Assembly (NCBI GenBank): GCA_027063585.1 | Contig: JAMORM010000246.1 | Coordinates: 1-14,036, forward strand | Length of the DNA: 14,036 nucleotides | Direction: 5' to 3' | DNA from: Sulfurimonas sp. | GTDB taxonomy: Bacteria > Campylobacterota > Campylobacteria > Campylobacterales > Sulfurimonadaceae | Shown here: positions 1 to 5,633 of the stretch, in pieces | Layout of the letters: each line of letters opens with the position of its first letter | How positions within the stretch are numbered: the first letter of the stretch is position 1 | Translations under genes and position numbers: made by a program | Notes under the pieces: model-generated | Database searches by the model: none | The model's input: the letters and a program-made list of their open reading frames with translations, nothing else | Told to the model about the DNA's origin: nothing

Positions 1-249
1 CATGACGGAAATTATTATATCGACAATGAGGGCTTGGCAGAGCTTGAAGCCAATGGACAAATTCTTCTAAAATATACAGATGCAAACGGCGAAATCAAAA
101 ATCCTAATGGCAGTGTTGCAAGCATCGCAGGTGTTTGTAATAAAGAAAAAAACATATTTGGTCTTATGCCACATCCAGAGCGTGCTATGGAATCACTTTT
201 AGGAAGTGATGACGGTATAAAAATGCTTCAAGGTTTTTTAGCATCGTGA
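1..249 (+). CDS. purQ: Phosphoribosylformylglycinamidine synthase subunit PurQ, 3' part
   Basis: This is the C-terminal part (about 82 codons) of the glutaminase subunit of FGAM synthase, which supplies ammonia from glutamine for step four of purine biosynthesis in the cytoplasm. The reading frame is open from the first base of the window, so the start lies upstream. Visible family signatures are HDGNYY at the very start, NPNGS in the middle and LMPHPERA near the end; the His and Glu of HPER complete the class I amidotransferase catalytic triad together with a Cys that must lie outside the window. The length after HPER is normal, so the 3' end is intact. Its TGA overlaps the GTG start of the next gene by 4 bp (GTGA). 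That is a housekeeping gene leading a tightly packed plus-strand unit. Confidence 0.93.
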   Translation, partial: HDGNYYIDNEGLAELEANGQILLKYTDANGEIKNPNGSVASIAGVCNKEKNIFGLMPHPERAMESLLGSDDGIKMLQGFLAS

Positions 250-1292
250 TAAAAACACTTTTACTTACTCTTATTTTCATCTCATCACTTTTTGCCAATA
301 AAGTGATTTATCTCAGCTATGATGAAATTCCACAAAGAGTAATTAAAGGAGAAATCTTTCCTGTCACTTATAAAACATTATCAACAGTAAAGAAATTTGA
401 TGATGTTTTGTATGAATTTTCTAACCAAAAAAATTTACAAATACTTGATGAAGCACCTCAAAGAGTGCGAAAAGGAAAGTATTATTATGATACTTTTCAT
501 ATGCAAGCAACAAAAAAAAATGCTAGATTACCTGATGTAGAAGCATTTTTAATGGCACCGCATGACTATAATAGCACAAAACTCAAAGGCTCAAAACTCA
601 ATGTCATTACACTCAATCCAAGTAAAAAATTTTCAAATATTATCGCAAATAATTTTTCAATCCTAGAGTATAAAACTACCGTATATGACAACACGCACAA
701 TATTGTTATTTTTGTAGCTTCCGCACAAAACTGTGATATTGAAAAAATACATTTTAACGATGTTTACAAACAAGGTACAGAATCAGAATCGGGCACGTAT
801 GATGATGTAAAAATAACTTATTTTCTTGTTATTGATAAAACAATAGAAAATTTTTCTTTTTCATACTTTAATTTATTGAAAAATGATTATATACAGGTAA
901 CTATTCCCATTATAGTTAATGATGACAGTGTTACCACCCAAAGTGATTTACGTCCGCGAGATCAGTCACATGACACAATAAAAATGTATATAGCCGCTGC
1001 TGTTGCTTTTGTAGGCTTTCTTTTAATACTTATACGACGAAGATATCTCTATTTAGTTTTAATTATCATCCCACTGATATACATTATATATCTGGCTATA
1101 CCGCAAAAAAAAATATGTATAAAAGAAGGGGCACAGATTTATCTGCTGCCTGTAAAGAATTCAACTATTTTTGAAACAACACATACACAATATCATCTAA
1201 CAAAAGAAGGTCAAGTGCAAAACTTTATAAAAGTAAAATTAACAAATAATAAAATAGGCTGGGTAAAACATGAAGATACTTGCTCATATTAG
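246..1292 (+). CDS. Membrane-anchored protein with C-terminal SH3-like domain
   Basis: Unrecognised protein of 348 residues, probably facing the periplasm. It begins with a classical signal peptide (Lys3, hydrophobic stretch about 4-16, likely cut after SLFA at 17). A soluble region of about 225 residues rich in beta-type sequence follows, distantly reminiscent of BatD-like proteins (similarity by eye only). Two close hydrophobic helices lie at about 247-263 and 267-285, separated by an Arg-rich turn (RRR). The final 60 residues look like a bacterial SH3 fold, with a GWV motif near 338-340 typical of its last strands. The GTG start overlaps the purQ stop by 4 bp, and no other start preserves the signal peptide. 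Its 3' end overlaps the acyltransferase gene by 23 bp, suggesting co-expression in an envelope context. Function unknown; a role in cell-wall or membrane binding is only inference from the SH3-like tail. Confidence 0.75.
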   Translation: MIKTLLLTLIFISSLFANKVIYLSYDEIPQRVIKGEIFPVTYKTLSTVKKFDDVLYEFSNQKNLQILDEAPQRVRKGKYYYDTFHMQATKKNARLPDVEAFLMAPHDYNSTKLKGSKLNVITLNPSKKFSNIIANNFSILEYKTTVYDNTHNIVIFVASAQNCDIEKIHFNDVYKQGTESESGTYDDVKITYFLVIDKTIENFSFSYFNLLKNDYIQVTIPIIVNDDSVTTQSDLRPRDQSHDTIKMYIAAAVAFVGFLLILIRRRYLYLVLIIIPLIYIIYLAIPQKKICIKEGAQIYLLPVKNSTIFETTHTQYHLTKEGQVQNFIKVKLTNNKIGWVKHEDTCSY

Positions 1293-1968
1293 CTGGGCTT
1301 ATGCCACGTTTATAATATTTACCGGGCTTACTTTTTCCATAATCATGTACCCCGTTTTACCCCGACCATATGCCAGAAAAATTTCAGCATGGTTTATAAG
1401 ACTGAGTACATTTTTTACTACTACAATCGAAGGGAATGAAGACCCTGATGCACAAATGTTTTTAGTAAACCATCAAAGTGATTTAGATATTTGCGTTATA
1501 GAAACTATCACAAAAAAAGACATTACCTGGGTTGCCAAAAAATCTCTCTTTGAAGTACCGTTTTTCGGACTTGCAATGAGTATGCCAGAAGATATTGGAA
1601 TAGAAAGAGAAAGCAAGACATCTTTAATTAAGCTTCTTCGTGCGGCAAAAGACAGACTTAAGAAAAAAAGGGTCATAACAATGTTTCCAGAGGGTACTCG
1701 CTCTCGAGGTGCAAAAATGTTACCATTTAAATCAGGGGCAAAGGTTATAGCTGATCAGTATAAGCTCAAGGTACAACCTATTGTCCTTATAGAGACTGCC
1801 AAATGTTATGATATTAAACATTTTTATTATGTACCAAGAAACATAAAAGTTATATTTTTAGACTCATTTATCGCAGATAAAAATGAGAAAAATTGGTTAA
1901 GTGAATTAAGAGAAAAAATGCAAAAGGTGTATGATCATGAGTTGGCAAACAATACTCGCAATAGGTAG
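1270..1968 (+). CDS. 1-acyl-sn-glycerol-3-phosphate acyltransferase family protein (PlsC-like)
   Basis: Predicted lysophosphatidate acyltransferase of 232 residues that would transfer a second fatty acyl chain to 1-acyl-glycerol-3-phosphate, making phosphatidate at the inner face of the cytoplasmic membrane. An N-terminal hydrophobic segment (about 10-31) can anchor it. The family blocks are in order: block I NHQSDLD at 67-73, which is the catalytic NHx4D; block II around GIERES at 110-115; block III FPEGTRS at 139-145; block IV around VQPIVLI at 168-174. Length is normal for PlsC. The start ATG lies inside the preceding gene (23 bp overlap) and the 3' end overlaps crcB by 32 bp, so translation is probably coupled. 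Genomes of this group may carry more than one PlsC paralogue, so the family call is firm and the exact substrate is not. Confidence 0.88.
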   Translation: MKILAHISWAYATFIIFTGLTFSIIMYPVLPRPYARKISAWFIRLSTFFTTTIEGNEDPDAQMFLVNHQSDLDICVIETITKKDITWVAKKSLFEVPFFGLAMSMPEDIGIERESKTSLIKLLRAAKDRLKKKRVITMFPEGTRSRGAKMLPFKSGAKVIADQYKLKVQPIVLIETAKCYDIKHFYYVPRNIKVIFLDSFIADKNEKNWLSELREKMQKVYDHELANNTRNR

Positions 1969-2326
1969 CGGCGGATTTATCGGAGCAGTTTTACGCTCAT
2001 ATATTAATGGCCTGATTTCGCATAGAGTACCGCATGAACTTCCATTTGGCACACTTGGTGTAAATCTGATAGGAAGCTTTATAATGGGTTGTCTTGTAGC
2101 CTATTTTATGTATTCAACACTCCTAACTCCGCATATGAAATCTTTTCTATCAACAGGAATTTTAGGAGCATTAACAACCTACTCTACTTTTGCGATAGAA
2201 AGCTTTTTACTTTTAGAGGGCGGCAGTATTGCACTGGGCCTTATGAATATGGCACTAAATGTTTTTGGTACGGTATTTATGGCTGGAAGCGGTTATTATC
2301 TGATCAATCATTTTTTTAAATCCTGA
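1937..2326 (+). CDS. crcB: Fluoride ion channel CrcB/Fluc
   Basis: Small four-helix membrane protein of 129 residues, normal for Fluc channels, which form antiparallel dual-topology dimers that export fluoride. The family motifs are all visible: GGFIGAVLR at 12-20, GTLGVNLIGSF at 38-48 with the polar Asn43, and GALTTYSTF at 77-85, which carries the central sodium-site loop and a pore-lining Phe. I chose the second of two in-frame ATGs, at 1937. An AGGTG-like ribosome site ends about 7 bases upstream of it but would be almost fused to the ATG at 1931, and MSWQ fits the compact family N-terminus. The gene overlaps plsC by 32 bp and is the last of the plus-strand unit. Its stop region overlaps the convergent ABC gene by 11 bp. 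No fluoride riboswitch precedes it, and none could fit because its upstream DNA is coding. Confidence 0.92.
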   Translation: MSWQTILAIGSGGFIGAVLRSYINGLISHRVPHELPFGTLGVNLIGSFIMGCLVAYFMYSTLLTPHMKSFLSTGILGALTTYSTFAIESFLLLEGGSIALGLMNMALNVFGTVFMAGSGYYLINHFFKS

Positions 2327-2888
2327 TTATTTCATCCGCACACCATGATGCCAAATCCATATCATGGGTGATAAGCAACATACCCATAGAATTCAAATTT
2401 TTTATAAGCATCTTCATCACATCAAGTTGAACCACATTGTCAAGTGCTGATGTCGGTTCATCCAGCAAAAGAAGTTGAGGCTGCATCAGCATAGCTCTGA
2501 GGATAGACGCACGCTGAAGTTGTCCTCCTGAGAGTTCGTGTGGAAGTTTTAAGAGCAGCTCATATTCTAAGTTCATATTTTCTAGAAAAGATTTTAATTT
2601 TTGCAAAGGAGCTACATCTTTAATTTGATGCAGTAATGTATAACTTGGATGAAAAGAGCTGTAAGGGTCTTGAAAAATTTCAGATACTCGCGATATTTTA
2701 ATACTCCCGTTTTGTGGTTTTAGATTTCCAAGTATAAGTTCAAAAAGTGTACTTTTTCCTGCTCCGCTCTCTCCGACTATAGCTTTTAGTTCACCTTGTT
2801 TTAAAGTAATAGAAAAATTTTCAAAAAGTAACTTCTCTTTTTTATATCCAAAAGTTAAATTTTTCACTTCCAATACATTATGCTTCAA
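2316..2888 (-). CDS. Short ABC transporter ATP-binding protein (Opp/Dpp/Nik-like)
   Basis: ATP-hydrolysing subunit of 190 residues with a full set of nucleotide-binding motifs: Walker A GESGAGKST at 39-47, Q-loop FQDP with Gln73, signature LSGGQ at 119-123, Walker B LLLLDE at 139-144, D-loop SALD at 147-150 and the switch His175 in ITHD. The QDPYSSF stretch after the Q-loop is typical of the peptide/nickel importer ATPases (DppF, NikE, OppF). It ends about 10 residues after the H-loop region, so the 60 or so C-terminal residues usual in that family are absent; the catalytic core is complete. The start is a TTG, 4 bp downstream of the dUTPase stop, so the two genes probably share an mRNA. No permease or binding-protein gene is nearby, and the substrate cannot be read from the sequence. 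Confidence 0.82.
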   Translation of the reverse strand: MKHNVLEVKNLTFGYKKEKLLFENFSITLKQGELKAIVGESGAGKSTLFELILGNLKPQNGSIKISRVSEIFQDPYSSFHPSYTLLHQIKDVAPLQKLKSFLENMNLEYELLLKLPHELSGGQLQRASILRAMLMQPQLLLLDEPTSALDNVVQLDVMKMLIKNLNSMGMLLITHDMDLASWCADEIIRI

Positions 2889-2892
2889 AAAA

Positions 2893-3588
2893 TCAACTCT
2901 TATTTAATGCAAGATAAGCTTTTTCTAATTTTTTATACAAAATATCTGGTGTAACATCACTGTTTTCTTCCCAAATTCTTTTCATAACTACGTTATCTTC
3001 ATCACCATTCCAGACTTTAATATAGGTTCCTTCTTTATATCCATGATCTTGACGAAACTGATTCAAAATATTTTTTCCTACATACAGACGGTAGAGTGTA
3101 TCTAAGTTCAAGCCGCTCATACTTACTAGGTCAAAAAATTCCGATATCAATTCACCCAAATCAATTTCATCTTTTGATACGGCAATTCGTATAAGATTTT
3201 CCACTTTTTCAATCACATTTTCTTGTGTCGCAAATTTTAAAGTATCATTTTGAATATTGCTTAGCGATTCCAGTGCTGAAATATCTATAGCTATATCTTC
3301 AATACCGCCTTTTAAATTTTTTTCATACACCTCAATTGCCAAGCTCATTATAAAATGCCAGACATCAATAACTTCAATCTGATGATTTTGCCAGTCAGGC
3401 TCTACATCTATGCTTTTCCAATGTTTCCATCCAAAACTATCCACCATTTCTGCACATTCCATATATATACAGCGTTTCCAGTTAATTGTTTTTCCATTTT
3501 TTGTCACGCCTTTTGTCCAATTTTCGCCATTGGTTGCATCATTAAGCTGATTTTGCAGCTGTAACATCAAAAAAATTTTATTATCCAT
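2893..3588 (-). CDS. dut: Dimeric (all-alpha) dUTPase
   Basis: Hydrolyses dUTP to dUMP and pyrophosphate in the cytoplasm, keeping uracil out of DNA and feeding thymidylate synthesis. The 231-residue product resembles the all-alpha NTP pyrophosphatase family (MazG/dimeric dUTPase fold), as in Campylobacter jejuni, rather than the trimeric beta type. Near the N-terminus is MLQLQNQLND, typical of the first helix. The metal-binding acidic pairs are ECAE (about residues 44-47) and EVID (about 72-75), followed by WHF. The conserved GYKEGTYIKVW segment sits near residue 190. The ATG at 3588 is preferred over an adjacent upstream TTG because AAGGAAA lies at a good distance upstream. The gene is followed 4 bp later by the ABC ATPase gene and is divergent from a small cysteine protein. 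Confidence 0.88.
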   Translation of the reverse strand: MDNKIFLMLQLQNQLNDATNGENWTKGVTKNGKTINWKRCIYMECAEMVDSFGWKHWKSIDVEPDWQNHQIEVIDVWHFIMSLAIEVYEKNLKGGIEDIAIDISALESLSNIQNDTLKFATQENVIEKVENLIRIAVSKDEIDLGELISEFFDLVSMSGLNLDTLYRLYVGKNILNQFRQDHGYKEGTYIKVWNGDEDNVVMKRIWEENSDVTPDILYKKLEKAYLALNKS

Positions 3589-3617
3589 CAATTTCCTTTT
3601 GTTTATTTTATCTAATA

Positions 3618-3626
3618 TGCTAAAAT
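3618..3626 (+). promoter_or_regulatory. Extended -10 promoter for the small Cys protein
   Basis: TGCTAAAAT fits an extended -10 element (TGn plus TAAAAT) 24 bases before the ATG at 3650, with an AAGAGAG ribosome-site-like stretch between. The 61-bp gap to the divergent dUTPase gene must also hold that gene's promoter; the complementary strand has TA-rich candidates such as the TAAAAT around 3607-3612, so the two promoters probably overlap. No -35 is evident, which is common for the main sigma factor of Campylobacterota. Confidence 0.4.
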
Positions 3627-3649
3627 TTTCTACTTAAAAAGAGAGATTT

Positions 3650-3823
3650 ATGAAAAGAATTAATTGTAGAAAATGTGAGTATTATTATGTGACCTGGGAA
3701 GCATCCAAACCGCATGGCTGTAAAGCTTATGGATTCAAGTCAGCCCAAATTCCTTCTATGGTCGTTTTTAACAGTAGTGGAGCCGAATGCTCTTTATTTA
3801 AGGCAAAGAGGATGAGTAAATAA
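3650..3823 (+). CDS. Small four-cysteine protein, 57 residues
   Basis: A short open frame with good coding character. It starts at an ATG preceded by an AAGAGAG-like ribosome site and a plausible promoter, and it ends in TAA. The product is basic and has cysteines at 6, 9, 24 and 47, spaced CxxC then two single Cys, a pattern compatible with one zinc or iron-sulfur site. The N-terminal CRKCEYYYVTW and the PHGCKAYGFKS segment look like conserved-family sequence rather than a chance frame, and I recall similar small hypothetical proteins in proteobacteria without a named function. It overlaps the convergent YhbP-like gene by 26 bp at its 3' end and faces away from dut. No function is assigned; a metal-binding accessory protein is only an inference from the cysteines. 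Confidence 0.7.
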   Translation: MKRINCRKCEYYYVTWEASKPHGCKAYGFKSAQIPSMVVFNSSGAECSLFKAKRMSK

Positions 3824-4223
3824 TTTTTTTGCCAAACCCCAGTCTATTGTCTGTGAGTTTAAAATAATCCACCTCTATTTGCCACAATTTTGGCAACATT
3901 GCCAAAGCATAAGGAAAAGTTTTAAAATATAACTTTTTTAGCTCTTTATCATGCGATTCCTGCATTGTACCTCTAAACTGCAGTCCTTGTATTTTTCCTA
4001 CCTCATCTGTTTCAAGTAAAATATTACCGGCAACAGCAGAGTTTTGTAAAACATGCTTTACATGTAATGTCTCATCGCTGCTTGCAACGACAAAACAGAG
4101 TTTGTCGGTATCATAAGCATAAAAAAGACTGCAGACACTCAATTCTGCATTATTTGTAGTCGCAAGACTCATAACATGATGTTTGGCTATAAAAGCAGTA
4201 ATTTTTTGTATATCTTGATTCAT
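3798..4223 (-). CDS. YhbP-like (UPF0306) split-barrel protein
   Basis: A 141-residue protein resembling Escherichia coli YhbP (UPF0306), a member of the FMN-binding split-barrel (pyridoxamine-phosphate-oxidase-like) superfamily. The recognisable segments are IAKHHVMSLAT at 12-22, the central GKIQGLQFRGTM at 76-87, FPYALAMLPKLWQIEVDYFKL at about 103-123, and the family-typical TDNRLGFGKK at 124-133. Whether it binds flavin cannot be seen. The ATG at 4223 is chosen over an adjacent TTG because it overlaps the upstream stop as TGATG, a standard reinitiation arrangement. It is the last gene of the four-gene ovo unit, so a redox or thiol-related role is tempting, but that is guilt by association. 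Its 3' end overlaps the convergent small Cys gene by 26 bp. Confidence 0.8.
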   Translation of the reverse strand: MNQDIQKITAFIAKHHVMSLATTNNAELSVCSLFYAYDTDKLCFVVASSDETLHVKHVLQNSAVAGNILLETDEVGKIQGLQFRGTMQESHDKELKKLYFKTFPYALAMLPKLWQIEVDYFKLTDNRLGFGKKIIYSSSLP

Positions 4224-4444
4224 CAATGCTGATACATATAATTTTCTAATTTTTCCGCATCTGTAATATCGCGTTTGTCCAACATCATTTTTGCGGTTTC
4301 ATCCGCGCCCAGCATCTCAAATATATCAAATGGGTTTGTTATGTTGTAGTAACTTTTTATAAAATCAAGCAGTATTGAAAAATTATCTTTTTTTGTCGTA
4401 TATTTTTTATACTCTTTATATTCAGCCCAGTTTATATCAACCAA
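4223..4444 (-). CDS. Small protein of unknown function in the ovo operon
   Basis: Unrecognised product of 73 residues, predicted mostly helical and charged, with no cysteine, membrane segment or named motif. Aromatic and acidic runs occur near the start (DINWAEYKEYKKY), with FDIFEMLGADETAKMM in the middle. I chose a TTG start at 4444 because AAAGGAGAG ends about 4 bases upstream, the strongest ribosome site of this operon. It gives an 8-bp overlap with the ovoB stop. An upstream in-frame TTG at 4471 or GTG at 4465 would extend it to 82 or 80 residues with weaker signals. Its TGA overlaps the YhbP-like ATG as TGATG, so the two are probably translated in tandem. It may be a partner of one of the operon enzymes, but nothing in the sequence shows that. 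Confidence 0.65.
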   Translation of the reverse strand: MVDINWAEYKEYKKYTTKKDNFSILLDFIKSYYNITNPFDIFEMLGADETAKMMLDKRDITDAEKLENYMYQH

Positions 4445-5633
4445 TTTCTCTCCTTTGTAATGCACTTTCAAGTCGCCTTACTATCTCTGTCATTTTAGCA
4501 GAGCTAACAGCAAAATTCAAGCGCATAAAACCACTGCCTTCTCTGCCAAAACTAAGTCCGGGATTTAATCCGAGTTTTGCTTCATTGATGAAAAAATCTC
4601 TCAGTTTTTTGTCTGTCAAACCCATACCCCGGCAATCAATCCATCCCAGATAAGTCGCTTCTATAGGTGTTATCTTTATAAACTGTGGATATTTTTCTGC
4701 CACTGCTTCGAGCATTAAATAGTTGTTATACAGATGTTCTTTTAAGTCTTCAAGCCATCTCTTGCCCTTTTTATAGGCTGCTTCAAAAGCAACATGAGAA
4801 AGCGATGAACCTTGGGCGAAATGTACTCTGTCATATGCTTTTTTAAATTGCTCTTTAAGTTCTTTATTGGGTATAGATACACTACTCATGGCAAATCCGG
4901 CCATATTAAAGGTTTTGCCTACCCCGACAGCTGTCAGGGTTATGTTTTTCGCTTCTTCGCTCAGCGATGCAAAAGGTATATGTTTATAAGGTTGATAAAC
5001 TAAATCTGAATGTATTTCATCTGCAAAAACAATAATATCATTCTGCAGACAAATCTCTAATATCTCTTGGAGTTCCTCTTTTTGCCATACTCTTCCGACC
5101 GGATTATGAGGAGAGCATAACAATAAAAGTTTTGTATTTTTATCAATTTTTGTCTTTAAATCTTCAATATCAAATCTGTATGTTCCTTCAGAATCAAGCT
5201 TGAGAGAATTTTTAACAAGTTTGCGCTTAAGTTTTAAAACACTGTGAAAGAACGGAGGATACACAGGTGTTTGCACAATTACACCCTCCCCTTCTTTTGT
5301 AAAAGCTTCTATACATGTATGCATGGATGCCACAACAGAATGAGAATAGAGCATATCTTCTACATTCAAATCAACACCATGCTCTTTTTTCATCCACTCA
5401 ACCTGCGCCATAAATGCCGACTTTGGTACTTCTTCATAGCCCATAACCGGATGTTGAAGTCTTTGTTTTACGGCATCTAAAACACATTGCGGCGTATCTA
5501 TGTCCATATCTGCCACCCATACCGGCAAAATATCATCTGTGCCGAAAAGCTCTTTTCGCAGAACATACTTTTCCGCATTCGTCCCCTCACGCTCACAAGA
5601 CGTAGCAAAACTGTACTTTAACGCTTTTTCCAT
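4437..5633 (-). CDS. ovoB: PLP-dependent C-S lyase, MalY/PatB type, probable OvoB
   Basis: Fold-type I PLP enzyme of 398 residues in the MalY/PatB branch (cystathionine beta-lyase-like aminotransferases). Motifs in order: PVWVADMD at 37-44, the class-typical N-terminal block; SPHNPVGR at 174-181 with the cofactor-contacting Asn; FADEIHSDLVY at 203-213 whose Asp205 should bind the pyridine nitrogen; VGKTFN at 238-243 with Lys240 as the Schiff-base lysine; and FMRLNFA near the end with the carboxylate-binding Arg. In isolation it would be called a cystathionine beta-lyase or aminotransferase. Its start lies 16 bp inside the end of ovoA, so its likely job is OvoB: cleaving the histidine-cysteine sulfoxide made by OvoA to give 5-thiohistidine, with pyruvate and ammonia from the cysteine part. 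AGGTGAG precedes the ATG. The lyase family is certain; the ovothiol role is inference from context. Confidence 0.8.
   Translation of the reverse strand: MEKALKYSFATSCEREGTNAEKYVLRKELFGTDDILPVWVADMDIDTPQCVLDAVKQRLQHPVMGYEEVPKSAFMAQVEWMKKEHGVDLNVEDMLYSHSVVASMHTCIEAFTKEGEGVIVQTPVYPPFFHSVLKLKRKLVKNSLKLDSEGTYRFDIEDLKTKIDKNTKLLLLCSPHNPVGRVWQKEELQEILEICLQNDIIVFADEIHSDLVYQPYKHIPFASLSEEAKNITLTAVGVGKTFNMAGFAMSSVSIPNKELKEQFKKAYDRVHFAQGSSLSHVAFEAAYKKGKRWLEDLKEHLYNNYLMLEAVAEKYPQFIKITPIEATYLGWIDCRGMGLTDKKLRDFFINEAKLGLNPGLSFGREGSGFMRLNFAVSSAKMTEIVRRLESALQRREIG

Noticed and set aside
1931..1936. The upstream ATG as the crcB start.
   Set aside because: Ribosome-site spacing would be about one base; the ATG at 1937 is better placed.
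3824..3830. The short T run after the small Cys gene as a terminator.
   Set aside because: It lies inside the convergent YhbP-like gene and no stem precedes it.
4437..5633. Plain cystathionine beta-lyase (methionine biosynthesis) or MalY-type regulator.
   Set aside because: Cannot be excluded on sequence alone, but the 16-bp overlap with ovoA makes OvoB the better reading.
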